Shown here: positions 25,740-34,250 of the stretch, one piece after another
How the letters are laid out: each line of letters begins with the position of its first letter
Numbering within the stretch: position 1 is the stretch's first letter
Notes under the pieces: model-generated
Told to the model about the DNA's origin: nothing
The model's database searches: none
What the model saw: the letters and a program-made list of their open reading frames with translations, nothing else
Source of the DNA: Clostridium sp031626875
GTDB lineage: Bacteria > Bacillota > Clostridia > Clostridiales > Clostridiaceae
DNA: 64,000 nucleotides
NCBI RefSeq assembly: GCF_031626875.1
Contig: NZ_JANDMF010000017.1
Span: forward strand, 1 to 64,000
Direction of reading: 5' to 3'
Made by a program: the position numbers and the translations under genes

Positions 25740-26411
25740 CTACTTTAGCAACTCCACAAAATCTGAAAACACCGTTATCTTTTTGTTTAACTCAAAAAAA
25801 TCTCTAAATTCTGCTCCATCACCATCTTTAATTTCATTTTTAAAAGATTCAAATTTATCCACAGATTCTTTAAGACATAATAAGAAAATTTTTATATCAT
25901 CTGTATATCCATTTTTAATAGCTTTCTCATAATAATTGAGAGCTTTCAATAGATTTTTTTCTACTCCAATACCTATATAATAACAGTTTGCAAGACGATA
26001 GGTTCCTATAGGCTCAGCAAGTTTATGTGCTTTCTTAAAGTACTCATAAGCTTTTTTTCTATTCTTCTTTTTCACACCATTTCCTTCAAGATATGCTAAT
26101 CCTAGGCACACATATGCTAAAGGATTTTTATTTTCTTTAGCCATCGTAAATAATTCTACCGCTTTATTATAATCTCTTTCTAATTTCTCTCCATTATAAT
26201 AACATGCCCCCAAATGACATTGAGCTTCTCCATGTCCATTTTCAGCAGCTATATTAAGCCACTTAATTCCTTCTTCATAATTAACTTCAACGCCATCTCC
26301 ATTAAAATACATTTTCGCATACATATATTGTATTTCTACATTGTCAGCATTAACTTTTTTTGCATCATATTTTAAATCTTTTCTTCTAATTAAATCTATA
26401 ACATTCTCCAT
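25740..26411 (-). CDS. SEL1-repeat protein
   Basis: A 223-residue protein with four SEL1-type (TPR-like) repeats between about residues 25 and 170: YMYAKMYFNGDGVEVNYEEG, AQCHLGACYYNGEKLERDY, AYVCLGLAYLEGNGVKKKN and GTYRLANCYYIGIGVEKN. No signal peptide. Such solenoids act as scaffolds for protein-protein contacts; the partner is unknown. GGGGTAG precedes the ATG. Monocistronic. Confidence 0.88.
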   Translation of the reverse strand: MENVIDLIRRKDLKYDAKKVNADNVEIQYMYAKMYFNGDGVEVNYEEGIKWLNIAAENGHGEAQCHLGACYYNGEKLERDYNKAVELFTMAKENKNPLAYVCLGLAYLEGNGVKKKNRKKAYEYFKKAHKLAEPIGTYRLANCYYIGIGVEKNLLKALNYYEKAIKNGYTDDIKIFLLCLKESVDKFESFKNEIKDGDGAEFRDFFELNKKITVFSDFVELLK

Positions 26412-26830
26412 AAGCTACCCCATTTAACTTTTTAGTTACCTATAATTTTTTATCGAAACTTTTTATAATTAATTCATAGCTAAATAAATTCATCTTAAGT
26501 AAGTATTTTACATGCATAATTTATACTTACTTTAGCACCTTTTCACATATTAATTTTTTAACCTAAAAAAAGATAGATTTTCCTTGTAACAACAAGAATT
26601 CTATCTTTTTTATTATAAAAATTTATAAATACTAACCAAAAAATCCACTTTTTATCCCTTACAAACAACTTAAAACTATGAAGTTATTATCTTAGGTAAA
26701 ACTTAGTAAATTAATTAACAAAAAATCGCTATTAAAATGATTACGAGATTTAGATCTTTTAGTTAATATTTATCTTTAGTAAAAATACTCTTAATATTCC
26801 TAAACTCCTTATAAATCATATAACTTCCTA
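26412..26830. other. Intergenic region with a terminator
   Basis: 419 bases. Holds the promoter region of the SEL1 gene and the hairpin at 26566-26612. No ORF of note. Confidence 0.6.
26566..26612 (-). terminator. Terminator of the broken PadR gene
   Basis: AAAAGATAGA and TCTATCTTTT arms with an inner ACAAG/CTTGT stem, bordered by T-runs on both strands. Confidence 0.75.
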
Positions 26831-27732
26831 TTAATTCTTATTCTTCTCAGTTTTCCAATACCATCTAGGAAAAGCTATAGAAATTGCTATAAGGGCAGGA
26901 GTAGAAATATTGCTGTAAAGAGTATTAATTGTATAGTATGAACTCATAGATACTGAATGTAATAACACTATTCTTACTGCGGCTTGACTTATATTTAAGA
27001 CACCCCAAGCAATACTAAGTATTATCCAAGTTTTTTTGTATTTAGCTGTCATTTTAAACTCTTCTGGCAAGTTTCTCAAGTAAGATTGTTCTACTATTAC
27101 TTGAAGTAATATAAAGGAGTAGCGTATATAATTATACGCTGCCTCTGATACTTTATAATCTTTTATTTCTTCTAAGTTTTTTAATGTTTCTTCACACCAC
27201 TTTATCTTTGCTTCCTCAGCATGCTTTCCATAACTAAGTGTAGTAGTCCATAATACTAAAGTTTTTTTAGATACTTCTTGATTTTTAGTCTTTATTAAAT
27301 TCTCAATGTTTGAATATTGGGAAATTCTTTCTTCACTTTCTTTTTTTATTCTTTGAAGTTTTTCAATAAGATTTGCAGCTGGTATATTTTCAGACCAAAA
27401 TATCTTTAGTAGTAATTCAGATCTGACTGGTTCAGATTCTATAGGGGCTAATAGCCATTCTTCTAATTCTACTCTCCCTTTTTCTGTAATAGAATACACA
27501 TTTTTGCTGGTCTTCCTTCAGTTTGCTCTACTTGCTTTGTTATCAATTCTTCCTGTTCCATTTTTTGTAGTACAGGATATATATGGCCATAATTTTCATT
27601 CCAGAAATGTCCTATAGAAGAATCACAAAACTTTTTTATATCATATCCAGATCCAGACATTAAACTTAATGCACCTAACAAAGCATATTTTGTTTTATTT
27701 GTTTTTGCCAATTTAAATTCACTCCATTTCAT
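26831..27732 (-). pseudogene. PadR-type regulator with C-terminal membrane segment, broken by a one-base indel
   Basis: The first 87 residues (27469-27732) give the PadR winged helix (KYALLGALSLMSGSGYDIKK, GHIYPVLQKMEQEELI, EGRPAK). They run out of frame at an A5 run (plus strand 27501-27505). The second frame (26831-27499) resumes YSITEKGRVELEEWL and the Vir_act_alpha_C domain. One added A (A6) would give GRPAKNVYSITEKG, a normal PadR sequence. The tail then adds about 60 hydrophobic residues with one or two membrane helices, unusual for PadR. Either a real frameshift, a phase-variable tract or a sequence error. Confidence 0.85.
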
Positions 27733-27735
27733 TTG

Positions 27736-27763
27736 TATATATATCGCTCTGATATATAGTCAA
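27736..27763 (-). promoter_or_regulatory. Promoter and operator of the broken PadR gene
   Basis: Minus strand: TTGACT (27763-27758), 16-bp spacer, TATATA (27741-27736). TATATATC (27738-27745) and GATATATA (27751-27758) form an inverted repeat around GCTCT that fills the space between the boxes, a likely PadR autoregulatory site. Confidence 0.65.
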
Positions 27764-27798
27764 TACATTTTTTGATTTTTTTTACAAATGAATTGTAC

Positions 27799-27862
27799 AA
27801 AGAAAAAAGTGCTCCCCCCTCCAAAAAGTAGCACTTTTTTTAATTAATATTCAATTAATTTA
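27799..27862. repeat. Direct repeat copy 1, containing a terminator
   Basis: About 64 bases closely matching 29518-29582 (AAAGAAAAAAGTGC, GTAGCACTTTTT, TTAATTAAT, TTCAATTAATTTAATC shared). It includes the hairpin 27803-27813/27830-27841 that ends the minus-strand gene at 27871-29070. Confidence 0.75.
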
Positions 27863-27870
27863 ATCTGAAT

Positions 27871-29070
27871 CTAGTATTGACTAGGCGACTTACCTTTTTC
27901 TTCTATAACTGTAGGTTTTAACAATAAAGGAGATTCTTCATCTATATTTATAAGTTCTAAATCAAATTTCCATTGATCTCCAAAATCATAAAGGTATACC
28001 ATTATCTCACCTTCGTATAAATCTAAAGAAGCTATTGTTGTATTCTCTGCTACCTCCTCATCTTCATCATCTTCATAACTAAAATTTCTTGCATATTCAC
28101 AATATACTGGCATTCCTGTTCTTCTGTTACCACCTATATAAAAGACATAAAGATGATCATTATCAAAACTAAATGCTTGTTGAATGGAATTATGTAAATC
28201 TCCTAAAGTATGAGTATGTGACAAACTTATTTTTCTCCATACTGTTTTTGATAAACTTACCTTAAAAGTATAAACACCCTTTGCATCCATCATATAATTA
28301 TCATCTACTGTATTATTTACAGGCTCATCAACGAAAAGATATTGAAATCTTTCAAAAGCCTCATCTTTATTTGCTCTCATTTTAAATCCTATTTTATTCA
28401 AAAGTAACTCCAAGTCATCAATTCCCCAAAGGATTAATGCCTCTTCCACTAAAAAACTAATTACTTCTATTCCAAATTCATTAGGTAAAAATGCTTTTAC
28501 AGAATCTTCATACTTGCCCTTTGCACCATCAATTAATTCTATTTCACCAAATCCAAAGAATTTTAGGTGATGAAAAAACTCTGCTCCTTCTGAAAACATT
28601 ATATCAGTAGCATTTTCGTTTATAATTCTCTCGCCTTCCTCAGACTCAGATATATTATCTAAAGTGTTATAGAAATTAAGAACATTTATCCATCTACCAA
28701 ATTTATCTTTAAACTTATATTTAGTCCAAAATGTTTGCAATAAGAAAACATACTTTTCATATTTATTTAAGCTTTTATAACTTTCCATTCTATCAGTCTC
28801 AATGAGCCTTAACTTTCCTTTTTCATCTCCACCTTTTATATACAGCTTACTGTCTAGAGCTAAAGTGAACATAAATTCTATAACTGGATATTTATCTTGA
28901 TTAAGAGTTGGAGCCTCTACATCTTTTTTGTATATAAGACGTTCATTTAGCTTAAAAGAATCCTTTTTACCTAATACTTCTTTTTGAGCTGTTAGTATTG
29001 GTTTTTCAATTTCATTAAATTCTATAAATTTTTCAAAATCATTTAATGTATTTTCAATATTATATTTCAT
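27871..29070 (-). CDS. pRiA4b ORF-3-like protein
   Basis: A 399-residue protein whose C-terminal ~140 residues are the pRiA4b ORF-3 domain. Seen: YTFKVSLSKTVWRKISLSH, LGDLHNSIQQAFSFDNDHLY and FDLE after YLYDFGDQWK. The first ~250 residues are a helical region found in bacterial relatives and not otherwise recognised. The domain was first named from plasmid and mobile-element ORFs; its biochemical role is unknown. A second, different pRiA4b protein lies at 43086-44171. Cytoplasmic, monocistronic. Confidence 0.82.
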   Translation of the reverse strand: MKYNIENTLNDFEKFIEFNEIEKPILTAQKEVLGKKDSFKLNERLIYKKDVEAPTLNQDKYPVIEFMFTLALDSKLYIKGGDEKGKLRLIETDRMESYKSLNKYEKYVFLLQTFWTKYKFKDKFGRWINVLNFYNTLDNISESEEGERIINENATDIMFSEGAEFFHHLKFFGFGEIELIDGAKGKYEDSVKAFLPNEFGIEVISFLVEEALILWGIDDLELLLNKIGFKMRANKDEAFERFQYLFVDEPVNNTVDDNYMMDAKGVYTFKVSLSKTVWRKISLSHTHTLGDLHNSIQQAFSFDNDHLYVFYIGGNRRTGMPVYCEYARNFSYEDDEDEEVAENTTIASLDLYEGEIMVYLYDFGDQWKFDLELINIDEESPLLLKPTVIEEKGKSPSQY

Positions 29071-29265
29071 TTCTCACATTCCTATCTTATATATAATCAA
29101 AAGCAAAGCTTATTACTCGCCCATAAATTCCTTGTTTCAATATTATACCACCCTTTTACAAATCTATATTATACGAGTTAAGTTTTATAATTAGTATATC
29201 ATAAATAAAATTAATGCTTAATTTGTTCTTTTCGTTTATTTTTTTATATCCTATCTACATAATTA
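29071..29265. other. Intergenic region before the small-ORF unit
   Basis: AT-rich. Carries the promoter region of the pRiA4b gene and leads into the extended -10 promoter at 29266. The rest of the 29071-29793 gap is annotated as the type I TA-like unit. Confidence 0.5.
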
Positions 29266-29274
29266 TGGTATAAT
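29266..29274 (+). promoter_or_regulatory. Extended -10 promoter of the small hydrophobic ORF
   Basis: TGGTATAAT at 29266-29274 fits the TGnTATAAT extended -10. No -35 consensus. Transcription would start near 29281. Confidence 0.65.
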
Positions 29275-29295
29275 ATTAAAATCACAATAAAAAAG

Positions 29296-29376
29296 CCGTA
29301 GTTGGATGGCTACGGGGGTTTTGAACGTTTTATCCTCCTTGGGCTATTGGTGAATCATTTCACTATAGCTAGGAGG
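29296..29376 (+). promoter_or_regulatory. Structured 5' leader that hides the ribosome site
   Basis: Two hairpins. CCGTAG (29296-29301) pairs with CTACGG (29310-29315). Then CCTCCT (29334-29339) pairs with AGGAGG (29371-29376), the ribosome site of the ORF at 29388. This is stacked on GCTAT/ATAGC (29343-29347/29365-29369) and GTGAA/TTCAC (29350-29354/29359-29363) with a 4-nt loop. The Shine-Dalgarno is thus fully paired in the nascent RNA. Confidence 0.7.
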
Positions 29377-29387
29377 TGGTATTGGAT

Positions 29388-29549
29388 ATGTTTGATACTT
29401 TTATAAAATGTATATCGATTGTCTATATAATTAGATTAATTCTAAAACATAATCTTTTTATAAATCATTTAAAAATTAAGATTAAATTTATTGGTCTTGA
29501 TATAGAAGTTAAAAGCAAAGAAAAAAGTGCCCCATCCTGCAAAGAGTAG
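29388..29549 (+). CDS. 53-residue hydrophobic peptide, candidate type I toxin
   Basis: Reads MFDTFIKCISIVYIIRLILK, then a basic NHLKIKIKFIGLDIEVKSKE region and a short tail to TAG at 29547-29549. One hydrophobic helix (about 5-20) followed by positive charge is typical of membrane-acting type I toxins, although no named family is recognised. AGGAGGTGG lies eight bases before ATG. The last codons run into the terminator hairpin. The gene has its own promoter, a leader that sequesters the ribosome site and a convergent antisense RNA overlapping its 3' end. Whether the peptide is toxic is inference. Confidence 0.6.
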   Translation: MFDTFIKCISIVYIIRLILKHNLFINHLKIKIKFIGLDIEVKSKEKSAPSCKE

Positions 29550-29582
29550 CACTTTTTCTTAATTAATCTTCAATTAATTTAA
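29518..29582. repeat. Direct repeat copy 2, with bidirectional terminator
   Basis: Near-duplicate of 27799-27862. The stem AAAAAAGTGC (29521-29530) with GCACTTTTT (29549-29557) ends in T-runs in both directions, so it can end both the small-ORF mRNA and the antisense RNA. Confidence 0.75.
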
Positions 29583-29713
29583 TCCAATAGCCCTAAACCA
29601 AAATAAACGGTTCTAAAGCTTAGCTTAGTGTTGACGCACTAAGCTTTTCTTATTTGCACTCTGTATAAGTGCGATTTGCTAAATCATAGATTTAGAATCT
29701 TACTTATATTATA
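29521..29713 (-). ncRNA. Candidate antisense (antitoxin) RNA
   Basis: On the minus strand an extended -10, TGATATAAT, occupies 29716-29708, placing the start near 29701. The transcript would hold three hairpins: CTAAATC-TAT-GATTTAG (29695-29679), GCACT...AGTGC (29673-29657) and AGCTTAGTG...CACTAAGCT (about 29644-29618). It would end at the shared terminator near 29521, giving about 180 nt complementary to the 3' end of the small-ORF mRNA. No ORF of note. The layout matches convergent type I antitoxins such as RatA and SR4. Confidence 0.6.
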
Positions 29714-29793
29714 TCAAACTTTTATAAAAAATAAACCTAAATAATTATAATTTCTCTTTGCTTCTTTTCCATCTTTATATTCAATCATATATT

Positions 29794-31722
29794 CTACCTA
29801 TTTAAAACTTTTCCCTTTTCAATTTCCTTAACCCCAATTTGATGGCTAAAGAGATTGATTCTTTCCTTAAAATAATCACTAAGAGCTTTATCTTCACACC
29901 AAACATAACATCCTTTTAGCCCTCTAGTCATAAGGATTCTGTAAGTATTTTTGATTAACTCATCACTAATCTTTAGAGCCTTTTCTTTGTCTTCTTTATA
30001 TAGCTTCTTAATTCCATTTAAGCTTTTATCTGTTTTTGCTCTTTTAGTGAAATCTGTTACTATCTTTCCATCTTCAAATCTTAAATCATTACCTATTATT
30101 ACTCCAACATATTCAAACTCAAGACCTTGGGAAGTGTGTATGCAGCCACATTGATTTACAGATTCTTTGTCAATTGCCCATGTTGTGCTATTGCTTAGAT
30201 TCCACTTCATTTTGAAATCATATTCTGGAAACTCTATATCATATTTATCATAGTTTTGCTTTTTGGTTATCCATTCATAGCAATATCCTGCAAGAAGTCT
30301 TGCCTTATTATTGATTTTATTTTTCTCTTCTATTGCCTTTCTCATCTCTGTTGGATTATCAAATACCTTAAAGTCAAAATCAAATTCAAAGCCATCAAAG
30401 TTTCCTGTTTCTCTTATTTCTAAAATATCATCAAGCCAAGAGATATATCCATCAGAGCCATTACATCTAAATTGTGATGTAAGCTTTAACTTTCTAGTTT
30501 TTACAGCTAGTGCTTTTGCATGTTTTTCTACTTCTTCTATGCTACCTATATCATCCATAGTGACTTTTTGATTATTATCTACAAAGAAAATAGATACTCT
30601 TGCTGTATTTATAATTTCTTTGATTTGATTCTCACCTTTATTTTTAAACATACCTGATTTTGCATTAAGTCTATGAGCTTCATCTACTATTAAAACATCT
30701 ATTTCATTTTCTGTGGTCTCAGTATAAACACCTGAGCCTTTGAATAAGTTATTAATATATTTTTGAGTATAATTCCCCTTAAGCTTTTCTGTATAAACAG
30801 CTCTAGGTGCAGCATTTTTAGTTACATACTGACAATTTAAATCCATATTGCATATTTTAACTAGAAGATTTATGGCTAATACTGACTTTCCTGTGCCTGG
30901 GCCACCTTCTATAATTATTGTTTTCTTTTCATTATTTTTAATAGCGTTACGAACAGTTCTTATAATGCTTTCATAAGCAACTTTTTGATCATCTATCATT
31001 ACAAACTCTTCATTTCCATCTAGCATAACTTTAAGAGCATCTTGAAGTGACTTTGATGGACGGATTTTACCACCTTCTATGTAGTAAATACCTTTTCCTT
31101 GGTCTGCCTTCTTTACATATTTACAGATGAATTCTCTAAGCTTTATAACATCACCTTTTGTATATGCTGGAGCTTTGTTAATCCAATCAGTGTAAACTTC
31201 TGCTTCAAGAGGATCATTTTCTTCTTTCTTTATGTAGTTATGTAAATATGCACAAGGATGTAGTTTTATATTTTCTTTTTCTACTGCATCATTGTAATCT
31301 CCTATTAAACTGGCATATGACCATGCTTGGTAGGATGGATGAGCTGTTTTTACTTTACTATTTCTTCTCATTGCAGTTTTTACTATGGCATCTTCATCTT
31401 CTACCGCTTCTACTTCATCCCACTGTTTAAGTTCTACAATGATTACATTTTCTTTTTCCTCTTCATCAAGACCAGTTAGGATAAAATCTACTCTTTTTGA
31501 TGTAGCAGGAATTCTGTATTCTATGGCAACTCCACATTCATCTGGAATATCATCTGTGTTAAGTGCTTTGTACATATAAAGCATTGATCTATCCCATGCT
31601 CTGAATTCTGCTTCTCTGGATTTTCCTATTTTATTTTTGTATTCTCTATCTATTAGAATGCTAATTTCATCATTGGTTACGTGATCCATGAAATCTTTTT
31701 TGCTTGCTTGATATACAATCAC
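29794..31722 (-). CDS. DUF2075 nuclease-helicase
   Basis: A 642-residue protein. N-terminal ~130 residues look like a PD-(D/E)xK nuclease (RVDFILTGLDEEEKENVIIVELKQW, giving D...ELK). Residues ~265 onward form a DUF2075 P-loop helicase: Walker A EGGPGTGKS, Walker B VLIVDEAHR, LTSQFRC and a late TSQGLEFEYVGVIIG box. Relatives occur in Schlafen-like and defence contexts. It lies beside the restriction-modification genes but has its own terminator-bounded unit. Starts at GTG with a modest GGGGAAAAG site. Substrate unknown. Confidence 0.88.
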   Translation of the reverse strand: MIVYQASKKDFMDHVTNDEISILIDREYKNKIGKSREAEFRAWDRSMLYMYKALNTDDIPDECGVAIEYRIPATSKRVDFILTGLDEEEKENVIIVELKQWDEVEAVEDEDAIVKTAMRRNSKVKTAHPSYQAWSYASLIGDYNDAVEKENIKLHPCAYLHNYIKKEENDPLEAEVYTDWINKAPAYTKGDVIKLREFICKYVKKADQGKGIYYIEGGKIRPSKSLQDALKVMLDGNEEFVMIDDQKVAYESIIRTVRNAIKNNEKKTIIIEGGPGTGKSVLAINLLVKICNMDLNCQYVTKNAAPRAVYTEKLKGNYTQKYINNLFKGSGVYTETTENEIDVLIVDEAHRLNAKSGMFKNKGENQIKEIINTARVSIFFVDNNQKVTMDDIGSIEEVEKHAKALAVKTRKLKLTSQFRCNGSDGYISWLDDILEIRETGNFDGFEFDFDFKVFDNPTEMRKAIEEKNKINNKARLLAGYCYEWITKKQNYDKYDIEFPEYDFKMKWNLSNSTTWAIDKESVNQCGCIHTSQGLEFEYVGVIIGNDLRFEDGKIVTDFTKRAKTDKSLNGIKKLYKEDKEKALKISDELIKNTYRILMTRGLKGCYVWCEDKALSDYFKERINLFSHQIGVKEIEKGKVLNR

Positions 31723-31777
31723 TTTTCTTTTCCCCTTTTTCTGTTCTATGTGTTTTTTTTATTATATCATATAGCTA

Positions 31778-31815
31778 AAGCTGAGATTCCTTATAAAATA
31801 ATGAAATCTCAGCTT
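31778..31815 (-). terminator. Terminator after the adenine methylase
   Basis: AAGCTGAGATT (31778-31788) pairs with AATCTCAGCTT (31805-31815). The T-run is weak, so efficiency is uncertain. A TATAAT-containing promoter for the DUF2075 gene follows directly. Confidence 0.65.
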
Positions 31816-31951
31816 ATATACTTATGTTTATCTGTTAATTTTAATTTCCTAAATTTAGATTTTACATCCCATTTAAATATAATCTTTTACAAGAAATTTA
31901 GCTCTCTTAGTTATTTAATTTTTTCACAGCTTGTCTTATTTTAATTGAAAA

Positions 31952-32812
31952 CTAAATTTTATACCAAATAACTTCATTACTATCTCTATTTATTCTTTTT
32001 TTATTATTTATAGTTGCTGAAGTTTTAGATTTAATAATCTCTTTTCTCCAACCATTTTCAACAAGGTTATCATATATACTACTATCATAACCACTAATTA
32101 CTGACTTTCCTTTTAATGTTAGCAACTTATTAATTAACTCTTTATGATTTTTTAATGTAAATTCATTTGAATATACTTTTTTATAAATTCTTTCATCCTG
32201 AATATATGGTGGATCAAAATAGAAAACAACATTTTCTTTATCATATTTATCTATGCATTCAAATACATCATAATTAGTAACTTGCATTTCTCTAAACTTT
32301 TCCACTACGTCTGGTAAATTTTCATCTATATTTCTCAACCAACTACTAACACATTGAGCCATTCCTCGTCTACTTTTACTTTTACTATTTCTCCAAGTTT
32401 GTTTTTTTATCATAGCACCACTAGCATTAATACTTTGCATTGTTGCAACATAGAATTTTGCTGCATTTTCTACCATTCCGCAATTTATATCTAACTGACT
32501 TTGTAATAATTCATACTCTCCTTTACTATATAAAGTTAATGACAACCTCCTCACTAACTTTTCGCTTAGCTCATAGTCTCTCAATACATTAAAAAAATTA
32601 ATTAGTTTTTTATTTATATCATTATAAATTATAATTGGTTTTTCTACATTTAATGATACTATTCCACTCCCTGCAAATATATCCACAAAAATATTACTAT
32701 TTGCTTGTTCTATATAATATATTATCTTATTCAGAAGTTTCCTTTGAACATCTCCACCTTTTCCACCATACCAATTTATTGGTGAATCTAATATAAATTT
32801 TTTACTACTCAT
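31952..32812 (-). CDS. D12-class N6-adenine DNA methylase
   Basis: About 286 residues, S-adenosylmethionine-dependent. Seen: NWYGGKGG (motif X-like start), DIFAGSG (AdoMet-binding FxGxG), and FYFDPPY (catalytic DPPY) in the order of Dam/DpnM-type enzymes. Target site cannot be read. Start choice: the frame is open from an ATG at 32878 that overlaps the upstream stop as ATGA, but the extra 22 codons would be encoded by a perfect-looking inverted repeat. Homologues start about 10-15 residues before the WYGGK box, so ATG 32812 after AGGTG is preferred. Coupled to the PUA-like/DUF3883 gene, so likely a modification partner. Confidence 0.9.
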   Translation of the reverse strand: MSSKKFILDSPINWYGGKGGDVQRKLLNKIIYYIEQANSNIFVDIFAGSGIVSLNVEKPIIIYNDINKKLINFFNVLRDYELSEKLVRRLSLTLYSKGEYELLQSQLDINCGMVENAAKFYVATMQSINASGAMIKKQTWRNSKSKSRRGMAQCVSSWLRNIDENLPDVVEKFREMQVTNYDVFECIDKYDKENVVFYFDPPYIQDERIYKKVYSNEFTLKNHKELINKLLTLKGKSVISGYDSSIYDNLVENGWRKEIIKSKTSATINNKKRINRDSNEVIWYKI

Positions 32813-32818
32813 AAAAAT

Positions 32819-32864
32819 AATACACCTAATATTAATTAATTCCCTAATTAATATTAAGTGTATT
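32819..32864 (-). promoter_or_regulatory. 20-bp inverted repeat covering the methylase ribosome site
   Basis: Arms 32819-32838 and 32845-32864 differ at one position (G-U in RNA) with a 6-nt spacer. The AGGTG ribosome site of the methylase is within the 3' arm, and the stem is followed by ATTTTTATG. It could be an mRNA hairpin blocking translation, an attenuator, or a DNA operator. Confidence 0.75.
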
Positions 32865-32874
32865 GCAAAATTAT

Positions 32875-33948
32875 TCATAAAATTAAGTAATACTTATAAT
32901 TGACATTGTTAATATACAATTTATGCTCACTTGTCATTTTTAAATATTCCTCTGAAAATTCTTCTGAAAAGTTTTTGATAATTCTCACTTTTGGTTTTGT
33001 AAGTAAGTCATTTACTAATATTATAAAATACTTATCAGAACTTTTTTTCATCTCAATAAGCTCATTTCTTGTTAATACAACTTCATTTACTTTATTCTTA
33101 CTACTTTTAACCTCAAACTTGTATTTAACTTTTTCCATATCAACTTCAATATCATATCCCTTTCCTACAGACTTATCCTCTTCATTATCATTCCTTATCT
33201 CTAAATCATGATTGAACCAAATTATTTCTATATTTTTATCTTTATTTATCTTTAAAATTTTTAATATATTCTTAAATTCTCTTTTTAAAAAAATATAAGC
33301 CGCCTTTTCACCTGTTAATCCATCAATTTTTGATGAACTATATGAATTGATTTTATTATTTATTGGTTTACTACCTTTTTCTAAATTTTGTTCTTTTCTG
33401 TTTATATTACTAGTATCCCATTCAATCTCTATTTCATCACTTGAGCACTCCCAATACTTTTTAATCAATTTTTCATCATCATTTTTTTTATTATGTATAG
33501 CTGAATAATATCTTAAAATATATTTTAATCTCTCTTCTTTTTCATCTCTTAATAATGTTATCCCACACAATCTATCATAATCTAAAACATTTAATATTTC
33601 TTGTTTACTAATTTTAACTTTTTCTATTTTTTCTATAAGTATTGTACATTCATAATCACTCTTTGAACTATCACCCCATATTTGTTCAGGAAAATGTTTT
33701 CCAATAATCTTATTTTTTACAACTCCATAATATAAATTATTATCAGACTTGTTATCAGTAGCATATATAGCTATTACATCACCTTTTTTAATATCATTTG
33801 AATACTTTTTACATTTATTCTTAGTTGATATTGCCCATGCATATATATACTTAGATTTATCATTAATATCTAAATAATTTTTATTAATTGGATTAAGAAT
33901 TGATTGTTCAATATTTCTATAATTTCCTGGTGCTAAATAATAACTCAT
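32875..33948 (-). CDS. PUA/EVE-like plus DUF3883 protein, probable restriction nuclease
   Basis: A 357-residue protein. The first ~150 residues resemble PUA/EVE-like modified-base readers (YIYAWAISTKNKCKKYSNDI, KKGDVIAIYATDNK, YYGVVKNKIIGKHFPEQIWG). The C-terminal ~135 residues are DUF3883, a PD-(D/E)xK-like fold with GYDIEV...KFEVKSS and NELIEMKKSSDKYFIILV. Such fusions are found with methylases and probably cut DNA by methylation state. It directly precedes the adenine methylase. GGAGTTG precedes the ATG. Whether it restricts unmodified or modified DNA is unknown. Confidence 0.72.
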   Translation of the reverse strand: MSYYLAPGNYRNIEQSILNPINKNYLDINDKSKYIYAWAISTKNKCKKYSNDIKKGDVIAIYATDNKSDNNLYYGVVKNKIIGKHFPEQIWGDSSKSDYECTILIEKIEKVKISKQEILNVLDYDRLCGITLLRDEKEERLKYILRYYSAIHNKKNDDEKLIKKYWECSSDEIEIEWDTSNINRKEQNLEKGSKPINNKINSYSSSKIDGLTGEKAAYIFLKREFKNILKILKINKDKNIEIIWFNHDLEIRNDNEEDKSVGKGYDIEVDMEKVKYKFEVKSSKNKVNEVVLTRNELIEMKKSSDKYFIILVNDLLTKPKVRIIKNFSEEFSEEYLKMTSEHKLYINNVNYKYYLIL

Positions 33949-34250
33949 TAAATCAACTCCATTAATTAATAAATTACTATTTATTTTTCCCTTTTATATA
34001 GAAAATATAATTTTCTTATTATAGTTAATTCTTATAAACAAATCATTAATTCTTGTATAATTAATTAGAAATATACATATCTATTATTATATAAATTAAT
34101 TATGCTCATAAGTATAAAAGTTAACTATATGTAACTATACTAATTTTTCATATAAAATTTTATAATCAAAAAACAGTAGTTAATTCTGTCTATCAAACAA
34201 AATTGACTACTGTTTTACTCATACTTCATTACTATAATTAATTTGCTTAA
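33949..34250. other. Intergenic region between the two methylase units
   Basis: About 300 very AT-rich bases containing the promoter region of the DUF3883 gene and the terminator 34171-34215. No ORF seen. Confidence 0.6.
34171..34215 (-). terminator. Terminator of the cytosine methylase gene
   Basis: AAACAGTAGTTAATT (34171-34185) pairs with 34201-34215 with one G-U; the minus strand continues in TTTTTTGATTAT. Confidence 0.82.

Noticed and set aside
32813..32878. Adenine methylase start at the ATG overlapping the upstream stop (32878)
   Set aside because: The 22 extra codons are encoded by a near-perfect inverted repeat and are not part of the methylase family; kept only as an alternative.
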